From: Cycas panzhihuaensis
Taxonomy: Eukaryota; Cycadophyta
DNA: 64,000 nucleotides
Assembly (NCBI GenBank): GCA_023213395.1
Contig: CM041465.1
Location: 32,619,741-32,683,740, forward strand
Direction: 5' to 3'
Numbering within the stretch: position 1 is the first letter of the stretch; each line of letters opens with the position of its first letter. The notes below the pieces were generated by a model. That model saw only the letters and a list, made by a program, of their open reading frames with translations. It had not been told where the DNA came from and did no database searches. Position numbers and translations under genes: made by a program. Shown one piece after another: positions 1 through 8,974 of this stretch.

Positions 1-518
1 AGTATTTTTCAATCCAAAAGGCATGACTTTATACATGAAAGTACCCCAAGGAGTAGTGAAAGCAATTTATGACAATCTTGAGGTAAGATGGGAATTCAGT
101 TATAACCTGAAAAGCTGTCCGTAAGTGATATCACCTTAAAACTAGCCATCTAGTCCCAAATTTGATTAAGAAAAGGGAGAGAAAAACTGTCTTTAGGGCA
201 TGCCTCATTAATATTTCAAAAATTAATGTAAATTCAAATTGAACCATTTTTCTGTGTAACGAGAACTATGTTAGAGACCCATTAAGAGTAGTCAACACTC
301 TAAATAAATCTAGCTCCAAATAACTTCTCCACTTCTTATTTAATAGTAAGAGAGAGACTCAAGTGAATAAAATGTTGTTTATACCACTTAGGTTTGATGC
401 CAAGAGTCACTATAATATTGTGCTTAATGACTTTACGATCAAGACCATGTATATATTTACAAGCCCAAGCAAAGACTGAGTGAAACTCACGAAAGAGATC
501 CTTAAACTAAGTGATCTC
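1..518 (-). pseudogene. Element G: Ty3/Gypsy reverse transcriptase fragment (Tat/Ogre-like)
   Basis: Read on the minus strand from 518 down to 1, this encodes the N-terminal half of a Ty3/Gypsy reverse transcriptase. In order one sees EFHSVFAW, KVIKHNIIVT, EVEKLF, VSNIV, NEACPKDSF, SLTDSFSGYN, AFTTPWGTF and YKVMPFGLK, all standard Ty3/Gypsy RT landmarks. It is broken by several stops and by a one-base frameshift just before AFTTPWGTF (near position 60). The window edge cuts it before the catalytic YxDD. The missing N-terminal piece continues at 18745 and beyond, because element A inserted between the two halves. The protease of the same element (19929-20351) points to the Tat/Ogre branch; the branch call is inference. 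Confidence 0.85.
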
Positions 519-720
519 TGTTGGATATAATGTTTTATCTAGAGACCCACTTTGTATGTAACTTAAGTTACTCTCCACTTAGATATGTGTCCGTTAGATA
601 TAAAACGGTTACATTTAGATTCAAAGGAGTTACAACTCCAACTTGTATAAATTTCCATTCAGCTCATCAATAAACATTGAAGCATTGGGCCTGCTCATCC
701 AGTATCTTAGAATTCTATCA
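519..720 (+). repeat. 5' LTR of element A
   Basis: A 202-bp long terminal repeat beginning TGTTGGATATAATG and ending TTCTATCA, preceded by the TSD ATCTC (514-518). It matches 18538-18739 over its whole length; most differences fall in a short stretch about 30 bp from the right end. A TATAAAA box lies at 599-605. Confidence 0.95.
599..605 (+). promoter_or_regulatory. Candidate TATA box in the LTR of element A
   Basis: TATAAAA about 80 bases into the LTR, where a copia promoter is expected. The equivalent site in the 3' LTR reads TATAAAG. Assignment is by motif and position only. Confidence 0.4.
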
Positions 721-735
721 TGGTATCAGAGCAGG
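721..735 (+). other. Primer-binding site of element A
   Basis: TGGTATCAGAGCAGG directly abuts the 5' LTR. TGGTATCAGAGC is the usual plant copia site complementary to the 3' end of initiator-Met tRNA. Confidence 0.9.
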
Positions 736-1400
736 CCATCATGTCTGATTGAGAGAGAGTTGTGCCAGTGCAAGATAGAGGCAACTGTGTGAAGGACTGA
801 AGAGTCCATAAGACAAGAAGGAGGCATCTAAAGCCCAGTGCAGAATCAAAACAAATAAGAGAAGACTTTTTGGCTATGTACGGACATAGTACCGAACCGT
901 ACGGACTTGTACGAACAAAATTTGAAGTACTCAGAATCAGCTGAAATTTGGCCAGCAGATAGATCAGGCCATCCTCGTCATCTTTCTCTACTAGTGTGAA
1001 GTCATTAAGAGCCATTTTGAAGGGGTTTTGCCCAGTTTTCAGAAGGGCGCAAGTCTAAGGCCACAGGTACCCAAAATTCTCAGTTTTCTCTCTGAAAGCA
1101 TTCATAAAATCAGTATACTGCTCAAATCCAATCGTGATCGATCTTGACCGATTTGGATGAGTTATTCGACTGATATGAGTATTTTTTCCAAAACAAAACT
1201 AGCCACCAAGTTTGCCTTTTAGGTTGTTTTTCTCCCAAACCAGGGACTGTTTTAAAAAAATAATTTCAGATCTGGAATCATCTTGTCTCTAGATTTCTTT
1301 TGAGGTATAGTTTGCTTTCGTCCGTACACCTTCTGTACTATACAAAAATACGTACCATTGTATGGCCTAGGACGTCTGTATCCTATTTTTTGTGTCCATA
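736..1400 (+). other. Untranslated leader of element A
   Basis: About 660 bases between the primer site and the gag start codon. I see no coding potential on the plus strand. A 102-codon minus-strand frame here shows no domain and looks fortuitous. Confidence 0.7.
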
Positions 1401-2157
1401 ATGTCTTCTTCTATCTTGGCCCTCTATGATTTAGACAAGCTCACTGACAGTAATTACCATATATGGAGAGTCAAAATAGAAACCCTTCTGAGAGCCAAAA
1501 ATGCTTAGCAAATTGCTCTTGAAAAGGAAGCCAAGTCCAAAATAATTGGGGTAGATCTAACAAGCTGGGAAGAATGGGATAGTGCTAGAGTAATAGTGCT
1601 TAAATTATCCATCTTTGACCCGCTACTTGTGTATGTTGAAAATTTAACCACTACTACTGGAATTTAGAAGTGCTTTGAGAAATTATATGGTTAGAAGAAT
1701 AAAGCTAGAATAATAACACTTAAGGAGGAATTATTTAAGATACACATGAAAGAAATTGAAACTGTGACTGAATTCATGCACAAAGTCATATCCTTGCAGA
1801 ATGATCTACTTAGTGCAGGCTCTGCAATCTCTGATAGAGGTAGAAGTATAGGACGAACAAGGACTCTAGAGTTCAGAGCCCAGTCATGAGGAAGATGGAA
1901 AGATTCACGAGGAAGAGGATACATCTCAGCACCAAGACTGTGCTACAACTATGGTAAGACCGATCACTTTGCAAGTTCCTGTAGAGCATTTGATCTGTGT
2001 TATCATTGTGGCCAAGCATGGCACTTTCTATATCAATGCCCAACTAGGAGAGCTGACATTCAGAAAGGTAAAAGACCCATGGGAAATTATAACAAGGAAC
2101 AAAATGAAGAAGAAGAGGAGGAGACCGCATTCATCATTGCTCTTGTTGCATCTCTCT
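1401..2157 (+). pseudogene. Element A gag (nucleocapsid) pseudogene
   Basis: The frame starts with ATG at 1401 (MSSSILALYDLDKL) and has the copia gag start pattern of a short hydrophobic lead, then SNYHIWRVKIETLL. It stays in one frame to 2157, broken by in-frame stops at about 1506, 1665, 1692 and 1887. Near the end are two CCHC zinc knuckles: a damaged one (CYNYGKTDHFASSC, second Cys changed to Tyr) and an intact one (CYHCGQAWHFLYQC). The middle of gag is unusually short: the helical part stops at SAGSAISD and jumps to the Arg-rich RGRS stretch without losing frame, so an in-frame deletion is likely. Gag forms the particle and packages RNA. Related starts occur in H (28992) and J (59862). 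Confidence 0.85.
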
Positions 2158-3376
2158 GACACAAAGACGTGTGGTACATCGACTTAGGATCTTTGCGTCA
2201 CATGACCAGCCAGGAGGAGTGCTTCAAAACCTTGCAGCCTTATGCCTCTGACAAATTTGTAGAGCTAGGGGACAAATATCCCCTCAACATCAAAGGTGTA
2301 GGAACCATTGCTATAGAACTGTAAGGAAACGTTAGAAAAATTGGAAATGTGTTATTAGTTCTTGATTTAAAGATGAATCTTACATGCAGATCCCAACTTA
2401 GGAAAAAAGGTCTGAGAACTATCTTTGATGAAGAAGGATATTGTCATATCCTTGACATGAAAAATAATGGCCATGTAATTGCAAAGGGGATAGAAAGTAA
2501 TGACCTGTATAGGATGCTTTCATATCCTGTCTTGCCTATTGTTAAAGCATGCACTGTTGTAAATCATAATGACAAAATGTGGCATTTCAAGTATGGACAC
2601 CTTCCATTAGACAAATTAAAACAAATGAAAAAGGAAGGTTTAGTTGATGGACTCCCATCAATAACTTTAGATAATTTTATATGTAAAAGTTACCAATCAG
2701 GGAAGCAGCAAAGATTGCCCTTCAAGGAAAGTAAATGGTGAGCCCAAAAGAAACTAGAACTCATTCATACTGATATATGTGGACCAATCACTTCGCATTC
2801 CATCAACGGATGCTGATATTTTCTCACTTTCATAGATGATATGATAAGAAAAATCTGGGTCTATTTTTTGCATAACAATTCTGAAGTATATACAACATTC
2901 AAAGAGTTCAAAGCATAAGTTGAACTAAAGTCAGAAGAAAAAATCAAATGTATACGGTCAAATGGGGGAGGAGAATACATTTCAAAAGAATTCCTAGAAT
3001 ATTGTAAAGACAATGGAATTCAAAGACAGATCACCGGTCCCTATACACCTCAATCCAATGGGGTCGTAGAAAGGAAGAGCAAAGTGATCATGGAAATGGC
3101 TCATAGTATGGTGCATGGGAAGGGAGTCCCAAAGAGTTATCAAGAGAGGGTCAACATCACTGTTATTTCTTACTGAATAGAAGCCCAACTAAAGCAGTTG
3201 AACATCTTACTCTTGAAGAAGCCTGGACAGGAAAAAAACTAGATATAAGCCATCTAAAGGTATTTGGGAGCCAAGCCTTTGTACACATACCAGACAAAAG
3301 AAGAACCAAGCTAGATTCGAAAAGCATAGAGTGTATCATGATTAGATACAGTAAAAATTCTAAAGCCTACAAGTGC
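2158..3376 (+). pseudogene. Element A protease, GAG-pre-integrase and integrase core (5' part of pol)
   Basis: Same frame as gag, as usual for copia. The aspartic protease site reads WYIDLGSLRHMTS, so the catalytic DSG has become DLG (Asp at 2181-2183). The GAG-pre-integrase zinc-binding region is open from 2349 to 2741 (MWHFKYGHLPLDKLKQM and FICKSYQSGKQ). The integrase core follows from about 2750. The first Asp (HTDICGP) and the Glu (PQSNGVVERK) are present, but the middle Asp is lost (SNGGGEY for SDNGGEY). A frameshift near 3150 is followed by a frame open to 3376, where element C inserted inside a Lys-Cys pair. The continuation resumes at 8980. Stops occur, for example TGA at 2739. Confidence 0.9.
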
Positions 3377-3810
3377 TGATGGAAAAAATATGGAGCCACA
3401 ATGCTTTGATACCAAAATGAAGGAAAATATGCTTGTAAACTATGAGCCAAACTAAGCTCTATCAAAGATTGCATCAAATACATCAGTGTATCACCATTAC
3501 AATAGCATAAAACCTGAGAGCCTTGATGTTCAATCCATTGTAGTAGAATGAGTATTCCAAATCTTCCTCAAAAGTAGGTGGTGTCTAAAGACACCAGGGT
3601 TGTACACCCCTTAACATTTATAGTTTGGGGGAGGAGGGAAACTCCTCAACCCCTGAATTCAAATTAATAATAAAATAATACTAACTTAACTCAAATGAAA
3701 CTAACTCAACTTACCTTAACTTACCTTGACATGTTGAGCATCACATGTCTAAATTGAGGTGCACAATCACGGTAGGTAAGAGGAGTTGAGTGATGACATT
3801 ACACCCAACA
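3377..3810 (-). repeat. 3' LTR of element C
   Basis: A 434-bp repeat, TGTTGGGTGTAATG on the minus strand through to TTCCATCA. It is nearly identical to 8540-8974. A second primer-site-like word (GATACCA on the plus strand) lies about 35 bases inside the repeat at 3408-3414. Confidence 0.95.
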
Positions 3811-3822
3811 TTCTCCCCTTAA
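3811..3822 (-). other. Polypurine tract of element C
   Basis: On the minus strand ATTAAGGGGAGAA runs directly into the LTR start TGTTGGG. This is the expected plus-strand primer position and it fixes the orientation. Confidence 0.85.
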
Positions 3823-3966
3823 TGTCAAGACGAACACTTGTATCTTTCCTTGAACTTGTGGAACTGGTACTTGAAAAAAACTTTGAAATTCCAATCTTGA
3901 TCTTTGTCAATGCTTCTCACCCTTATAGTCACATATATCTCTTTATTATAGAATGATGTAGGAAGA

Positions 3967-4510
3967 CTATAGGTAGATGAAACTTGATGCAAAAGTAGAT
4001 GAATAACTATAATTTGGACTTGAACTTTTATACTCTTTATGCTTTGAACAGCTTGTCATATCACCGTGTTCATTCTTCGTTATGTCATAAGATTCGCCTT
4101 CATGATGCTCCCTCAAATGGAGGATCAAATCCTTGTGCAACAAGGTGGTCCTGCATTTGATCTGAATCCGCATGGTTGTTGTCGTTATGATCTATCTGTT
4201 CTGTCACCTGTCTCACATGCTCATCAAAAGTTTCATCAAATACAGTGGGGATATCTCCACCATAAATGGAAATCAATAAATCCCAAACACACTTACATCT
4301 TCTTAATTCACAAACTACTCAAAACACATCATCACTCATACTCCAAAATAATAAACCTAACACTTCATTATCTTTTCTAAAATTTTCTTTAAGGCTAAGG
4401 TCACATTCATGTTGTAAATACTTCAAAAGATCACGTTCAATAAAGTAAGTGTGCATAGTATCATACCATAGTGAATAGTTATGGCCATTGAAAATAGGGA
4501 ATTGTGCCAT
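3967..4510 (-). pseudogene. Element C short gag-like gene, frameshifted
   Basis: On the minus strand an ATG at 4510 opens MAQFPIFNGHNYSLWYDTM, the N-terminal pattern of copia gag (a short lead, then NGxNYxLW). The first frame stops at 4319 after 63 codons. The adjacent frame stays open from about 4313 to about 4110 (VVCELRRCKCVWDLLISIYG), and after a second frameshift the acidic tail (HHEGESYDITKNEHGDM) ends at 3967. Joined, this would be a gag-like protein of about 180 residues, without zinc knuckle or protease, ending about 150 bases before the purine tract. Only two frameshifts separate it from an open reading frame, which fits the young age. The gag-family assignment rests on motif resemblance. 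Confidence 0.6.
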
Positions 4511-5570
4511 TTTGAAAGTAATTTAATGAATAAGAAAATGACGATAAGATCAAGTAGAAATCTTGAATAAACAATGAGATAGAAACTAGAATTTTCTTTA
4601 AAATTTTGAGCAGCAAGCTTGTTAGGATGAATATATATACTCAACTTTAACAAATTGAAAACTATAGTGAATGAGGTCAGAATAGCTTAAAATTTTATCA
4701 ATATGTAGATTGCTGAAATGTGAATCCAATAAAACAGACGGTTTTGAAAAAGGATACCAATAAGTCACGTTTTGAATGAGCCAAAGGAAATGACCTCCTT
4801 GTGGAGCCTAACAGGAGCAGGGTAGGCAAAAATTGTAAAAAAGTACTAATTAATCCTTAGAAAAGTTGAAAAAATGATTAAATATTATTGATGAAGTAAT
4901 TAATATTCTGCCAATTGAAAAAATTTGAAAGAATATATTAAACAGGTGTAAGAAAAGCTGATTTAGGCCAATAAAATGACTCAACTTTAGCTAATTTGAA
5001 ATATAAGCAAAATATGTCAAAATATATGAAAAAATATATCACAGTGAAGAGAAATGAGTCAGCTTCCCAACGAAGCTGACGGAAATGAAAACTGATAAAA
5101 ATTGCAAAAATTATAGTGAAAAAAGTGACAAGTAGCTTTATGGAGAATGTTCAAGAAACAGGTAAAATCAACTAATTTTCTTATTTTAGCGATTAAAATA
5201 TTAGTGAAAATGAAGTCAAAAAATTAAAGTAAAAGATGGGTATTAGAGTCTATATGACGTAGATCACAATAGAAAAATTTGGATACAAAACAGTTTACCA
5301 ACAATAAATAGCAGCCAGTTCTAAAACCGATTTTATCAAAAATGTAAAAACTGCTGAAATTTCGAAAGTCCAATGTTAAAAGGGGTGAAACGAGGTCAAA
5401 TGGGTACCAAATCGGTCTTATGACCAGTCGAAATTGATCTACGGAAAATTTCTGATCTGATGGCGCAGGTTTCGTCTGAAACCGATGAGCCAGGGGGAAG
5501 TTATGGCCAAAAATGCGCCAATAACCCTATGGAAAAATAAAATTTTTAAAAATAAGGTTTTAAAATTAAA
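4511..5570 (-). other. Element C leader, AT-rich block next to gag
   Basis: About 1 kb of AT-rich sequence with no open frame of note on either strand. It is not recognisably similar to any other part of the window. Confidence 0.6.
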
Positions 5571-5584
5571 AAAACTTCTTTAAA

Positions 5585-5690
5585 ATCAGGTCTGAAGAGG
5601 GACTGAGCTGGGATTGAACCCAAGACCAGTCAGATAACGGAAACCTCCGATGCCAAGAGGGTGAACTCGCTCGTCGGGATGAAAAAATAC
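5585..5690 (-). other. tRNA-like module with B-box in the leader of element C
   Basis: On the minus strand GGGTTCAATCCC lies at about 5616-5627. It matches the RNA polymerase III B-box and forms a T-arm-like hairpin (TGGG, loop TTCAATC, CCCA). Upstream lie a short hairpin, CGGA-GGTT-TCCG, and an A-box-like GAGCGAGTTCACC. No acceptor stem closes the structure and the A-to-B spacing is longer than in a plain tRNA. It is therefore not a tRNA gene; a SINE-type head or tRNA remnant is possible. Confidence 0.35.
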
Positions 5691-5749
5691 AACTTAATAC
5701 TTTTAAAACTGGATTTTTAAAGTATAAACGCACAAAAGCTGCCACAATG

Positions 5750-7060
5750 ATAAATGAATATAATACCGCAATAATGATCAATATGAACTAAATAAAAGGG
5801 CGCACAATAGCAAAACCGATACAATAGCAAAACCGATACAGATCCCTGATGATTATATGAATAATCAATCGGTAATAGCACAAACAAGGCGATTTGCAAG
5901 CCGATTAATTAAGGGGATTGCGATTTAAATAAGGCGATTTTAGAAAGCCGGTTAAATGAATATAATAATAAAGGAAAGCCGCCGATTAAATAACGAATAT
6001 AATCAACGCGATAAGGCGACGGTCGATAAGATATACATGTCAATGGTCAATATGTTTCGGAACGCAGCCGCCGAAATAGCAAAATATATATATATACGCA
6101 CAGATAGCAAGCACGCACAGATAATATACACGCAGATAGCGGGCTCTGTGCAGCCGATATAATAAATGTGCAGGGCGGCGGGTCTGTTGGGCGCTGAACC
6201 GAACGCAGACGGAGACGGAGTGCCAAATGCAGGCGAGAACGCCAATAATCAAGATCAATGGAACTGTATATGCTCGACTGCATAAAGAGGCAGAGAACAG
6301 CGGAGACGGCAAACCCAATATTTATTGGTTAACTCAAAGGCGCAACGATCAAAATGCAGATCGCAGATACACAACAATGAATAATAACGCAGATCGGGCA
6401 GCCGCTGAATATGCAGTCAAAAGGGCGGATCACGCGCTTAAACGCAGGCAGCCCGCAGACCGAGGACGGCAGCAATAAAGGCTTTAGAGACCGAGCCAAC
6501 GGAATAGAAGCTGGAAACGGCAGTAGCGCAAATATATATGTACAGAAAGTTCAAACGGAGCGTGACCACGCAATAGCGCAATAATCATACAATAATGATC
6601 AAATAAAATAATGAAACATACAGAAAATTCAAAACTAATGATCGAATTGAACAATGAAACACGCGAATGGCTTAGCTGCGCTGAGACGCAAAAGCTGTAA
6701 TGACAAAGAAGAACGTCTTACGTAAATCTGAACAGAAACAATGGCTCGGGTCATGAATCCGCTAAGCTCCGGCGGTAAAAGTTGGCGCAAAGGCCGAGAC
6801 GGCACAATGTGCCACGCTGAAACGGAACGGTGGAAATGAAGCGGCGATTGTAGGAGACCAAGACGCAAACAGTCACCGATTGAAAAGCAAATAATGAAAA
6901 GGACGGAATAGCGTATTGAAAGGACGGAACGCAAACGGTCAATGAGAGCAACGAGCGTGCAAAGGCGATAGACTGAACGAAAGTCTTTGCAGACCGTGAG
7001 GCGGCGGAGCAGGAGGATACCTAAGCAAGGCAATGAAAGCAGAGGAAGGGCAAATGTTTT
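5750..7060 (-). other. CpG-rich block in the leader of element C
   Basis: About 1.3 kb that is much richer in G, C and CpG than anything else in the window, dense in short words such as CGCAGA, GCCGAT and ACGGAG. It includes a 17-bp tandem duplication (ACAATAGCAAAACCGAT at 5804-5820 and 5821-5837). Long but unconvincing frames cross it on both strands (for example minus 6635-7033, 132 codons), as expected where AT-rich stop codons are scarce. I recognise no protein or RNA family. It may be captured DNA or a structured packaging leader; neither is shown. Confidence 0.6.
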
Positions 7061-7914
7061 TCAAGTACCAATTCAAATGGCAAACAAACAAGCAAAGCTT
7101 GAGGACAAATGCGTCGAGAGACGAAATTGCTTAGAGAAAAGCCCGCCTATGTTTGTGTTGAAGAAATCAAATGGATTGAATATAGGGTTGTAAATAGTTT
7201 CTTGTATTCTCAGAATATTTCAAGAAAAGCATATATTTGTACAATATAAATATGGATCTATAAATCTCTTATGCTTTTGTTATGCAACTGTTTGAATATG
7301 GCTTGCATATGATTGTGTCAAATAATAGTAAAGTAATCAATGCAGAGGTTCTCAAACAAAGTTGCAAAAAAAATGTGAAAAACACTGAAGAAACCAGGGT
7401 GAATAACACCAAAAACAGGTTTATATAAGTACAGGCTTTCAACAGAATCTGTATTCAGCATATGTCAAATAAGCTAGATGTTTTTTTAAATATATCCACG
7501 AAAAATAACCAGATTCTTCTTTCCCCCTTTTAATATATTGAGAAAAATATATAAAAAATATCTATAAATTTGTATTTGAAGCAAACTTTCAAATATGTTG
7601 CAGGAATATGAAAAACTATACAAGATTTTACAGAAATTTCTTTTCAAATAATAACAGTAAAAACAGCTTAATTGAGCAATATACTCATATAACAGAGTCA
7701 CAATATTGATAAATTTTTCAAATATTTTGAAGAGAATATATCATAAAACTCTTATATATTTGTATTTGAAAATTTTCAAAGGAATTCCAAATGTAGAAAT
7801 ATATTGAACAGATATATAAAATGTATGTAAATTTAAAATGGAATAGAATAACTTGGAATATGCAGCTGTGGCTGTCTTTGTAGCTGAAAATAAGCTTCAA
7901 AAGCTTCCAATATA
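7061..7914 (-). other. Element C leader, AT-rich block with diverged repeats
   Basis: Strongly AT-rich. Two diverged copies of a unit of about 65 bases containing ATTTGTATTTGAA lie near 7540-7603 and 7718-7788. No gene is visible. Confidence 0.5.
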
Positions 7915-8470
7915 CAGATCTGCAATGTATTCTTCTAAAAAAAAAACTAAATATACTCCAAAAATTGTAGATCTGTAGAAAACTTGAAAATATAGTTAAA
8001 CAATATAATGAAGAATATCGATCTGAAATGAATGTAGCAGAGAATGCTGAAATTTTTTGATAAAATAAGCAGATCTATAGTAAAGAATAGCAGATCTGAA
8101 GTAACAAGTTGCAGATCTTTGAAGAAAACTTAATAACTTCTGTATGCAGCTGATGCTCTTTTGTAAATCTGCAAAAAAAAATCAAATAAGTAGATAAAAA
8201 ACTTGTAAACTGTCAAAATATATGATAAATCTGTAGATCTGAACAGAAAATAACTCAAATATAAGAATAAACTTGAATGTATATAGCTTGCTGCTGAAAA
8301 TCCTTTGTAGATCTGCACAAATCTGAAAATAGATCTCAGTAATATTTGTTGAACCAGAAATATAGCTCAATAATAATCAAAATCTGCTGAAAATAATGTA
8401 TAAAACTTGCTAGAAATTTTCAGAAAAATAAATCTGGTTAATATATATTGCTTGTAAAGAAATCTGTTGT
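7915..8470 (-). repeat. Cluster of degenerate AGATCTG words in the leader of element C
   Basis: At least a dozen exact or one-off copies of CAGATCTG or AAATCTG occur in 550 bases (for example at 7915, 7969, 8067, 8089, 8113, 8233 and 8307), with irregular spacing of 20 to 60 bases. The word is partly palindromic (AGATCT). The repeats sit directly downstream of the primer site. They look like a decayed tandem array; a role in RNA packaging or dimerisation is speculation. Confidence 0.55.
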
Positions 8471-8519
8471 AGAGTGCCAGTAGATCCTGGTGCTCTTCTT
8501 CAAAGCTCCAAAGGTCGAT

Positions 8520-8539
8520 GTCCTCGCCTCGATACCAAA
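8520..8539 (-). other. Primer-binding site of element C
   Basis: On the minus strand, right after the 5' LTR, TTTGGTATCGAGGCGAGGA matches the plant copia primer-site core TGGTATC with divergence further in. Together with the purine tract at 3811 it shows minus orientation. Confidence 0.8.
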
Positions 8540-8974
8540 TGATGGAAAAAATATGGAGCCACAATGCTTTGATACCAAAATGAAGGAAAATATGCTTGTA
8601 AACTATGAGCCAAACTAAGCTCGCACAAGATTGCATCAAATACATCAGTGTATCACCATTACAATAGCATAAAACCATGAGAGCCTTGATGTTCAATCCA
8701 TTGTAGTAGAATGAGTATTCCAAATCTTCCTCAAAAGTAGGTGGTGTCTAAAGACACCAGGGTTGTACACCCCTTAACATTTATAGTTTGGGGGAGGAGG
8801 GAAACTCCTCAACCCCTGAATTCAAATTAATAATAAAATAATACTAACTTAACTCAAATGAAACTAACTCAACTTACCTTAACTTACCTTGACATGTTGA
8901 GCATCACATGTCTAAATTGAGGTGCACAATCCTGGTAGGTAAGAGGGAGTTGAGTGATGACATTACACCCAACA
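8540..8974 (-). repeat. 5' LTR of element C
   Basis: A 435-bp LTR followed on the plus strand by the TSD AGTGC (8975-8979). It differs from 3377-3810 by a few substitutions near CTCGCACAAG, two bases near the right end and two single-base indels. A near-duplicate of the primer site lies inside it (GATACCA at 8571-8577, about 40 bases from the real one). Confidence 0.95.
8776..8787 (-). promoter_or_regulatory. Candidate TATA box in the 5' LTR of element C
   Basis: The minus strand reads ACTATAAATGTT in the middle of the LTR. The same word is conserved at 3613-3624. Assignment is by motif and position. Confidence 0.4.

Larger units (their letters stand above)
3377..8974 (-). mobile_element. 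Element C: young non-autonomous LTR retrotransposon with very long leader
   Basis: Flanked by the perfect TSD AGTGC (3372-3376 and 8975-8979). Its LTRs are 434 bp (3377-3810) and 435 bp (8540-8974) and differ at only about six places, so it is much younger than its host A or its neighbour B. Orientation is minus: the primer site is at 8520-8539 and the purine tract at 3811-3820. The 4.7-kb interior contains no protease, integrase or reverse transcriptase. The only retroelement-like coding is a short, frameshifted gag-like gene next to the 3' LTR (3967-4510). The remaining 4 kb is leader with three compositionally distinct blocks. This fits a large non-autonomous class (LARD-like) mobilised in trans; that role is inference. 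Confidence 0.93.

Noticed and set aside
5585-5690. A possible tRNA gene
   Set aside because: It has a B-box and T-arm but no closing acceptor stem and wrong A-to-B spacing, so it is listed only as a tRNA-like module.
6635-7033. A 132-codon minus-strand frame in the CpG-rich block of element C
   Set aside because: Long frames are expected where stop-forming AT-rich codons are rare; overlapping frames exist on both strands and no domain is recognisable.
8367-8723. A 118-codon minus-strand frame across the leader and LTR of C
   Set aside because: It crosses the LTR boundary and primer site and has no domain; fortuitous.
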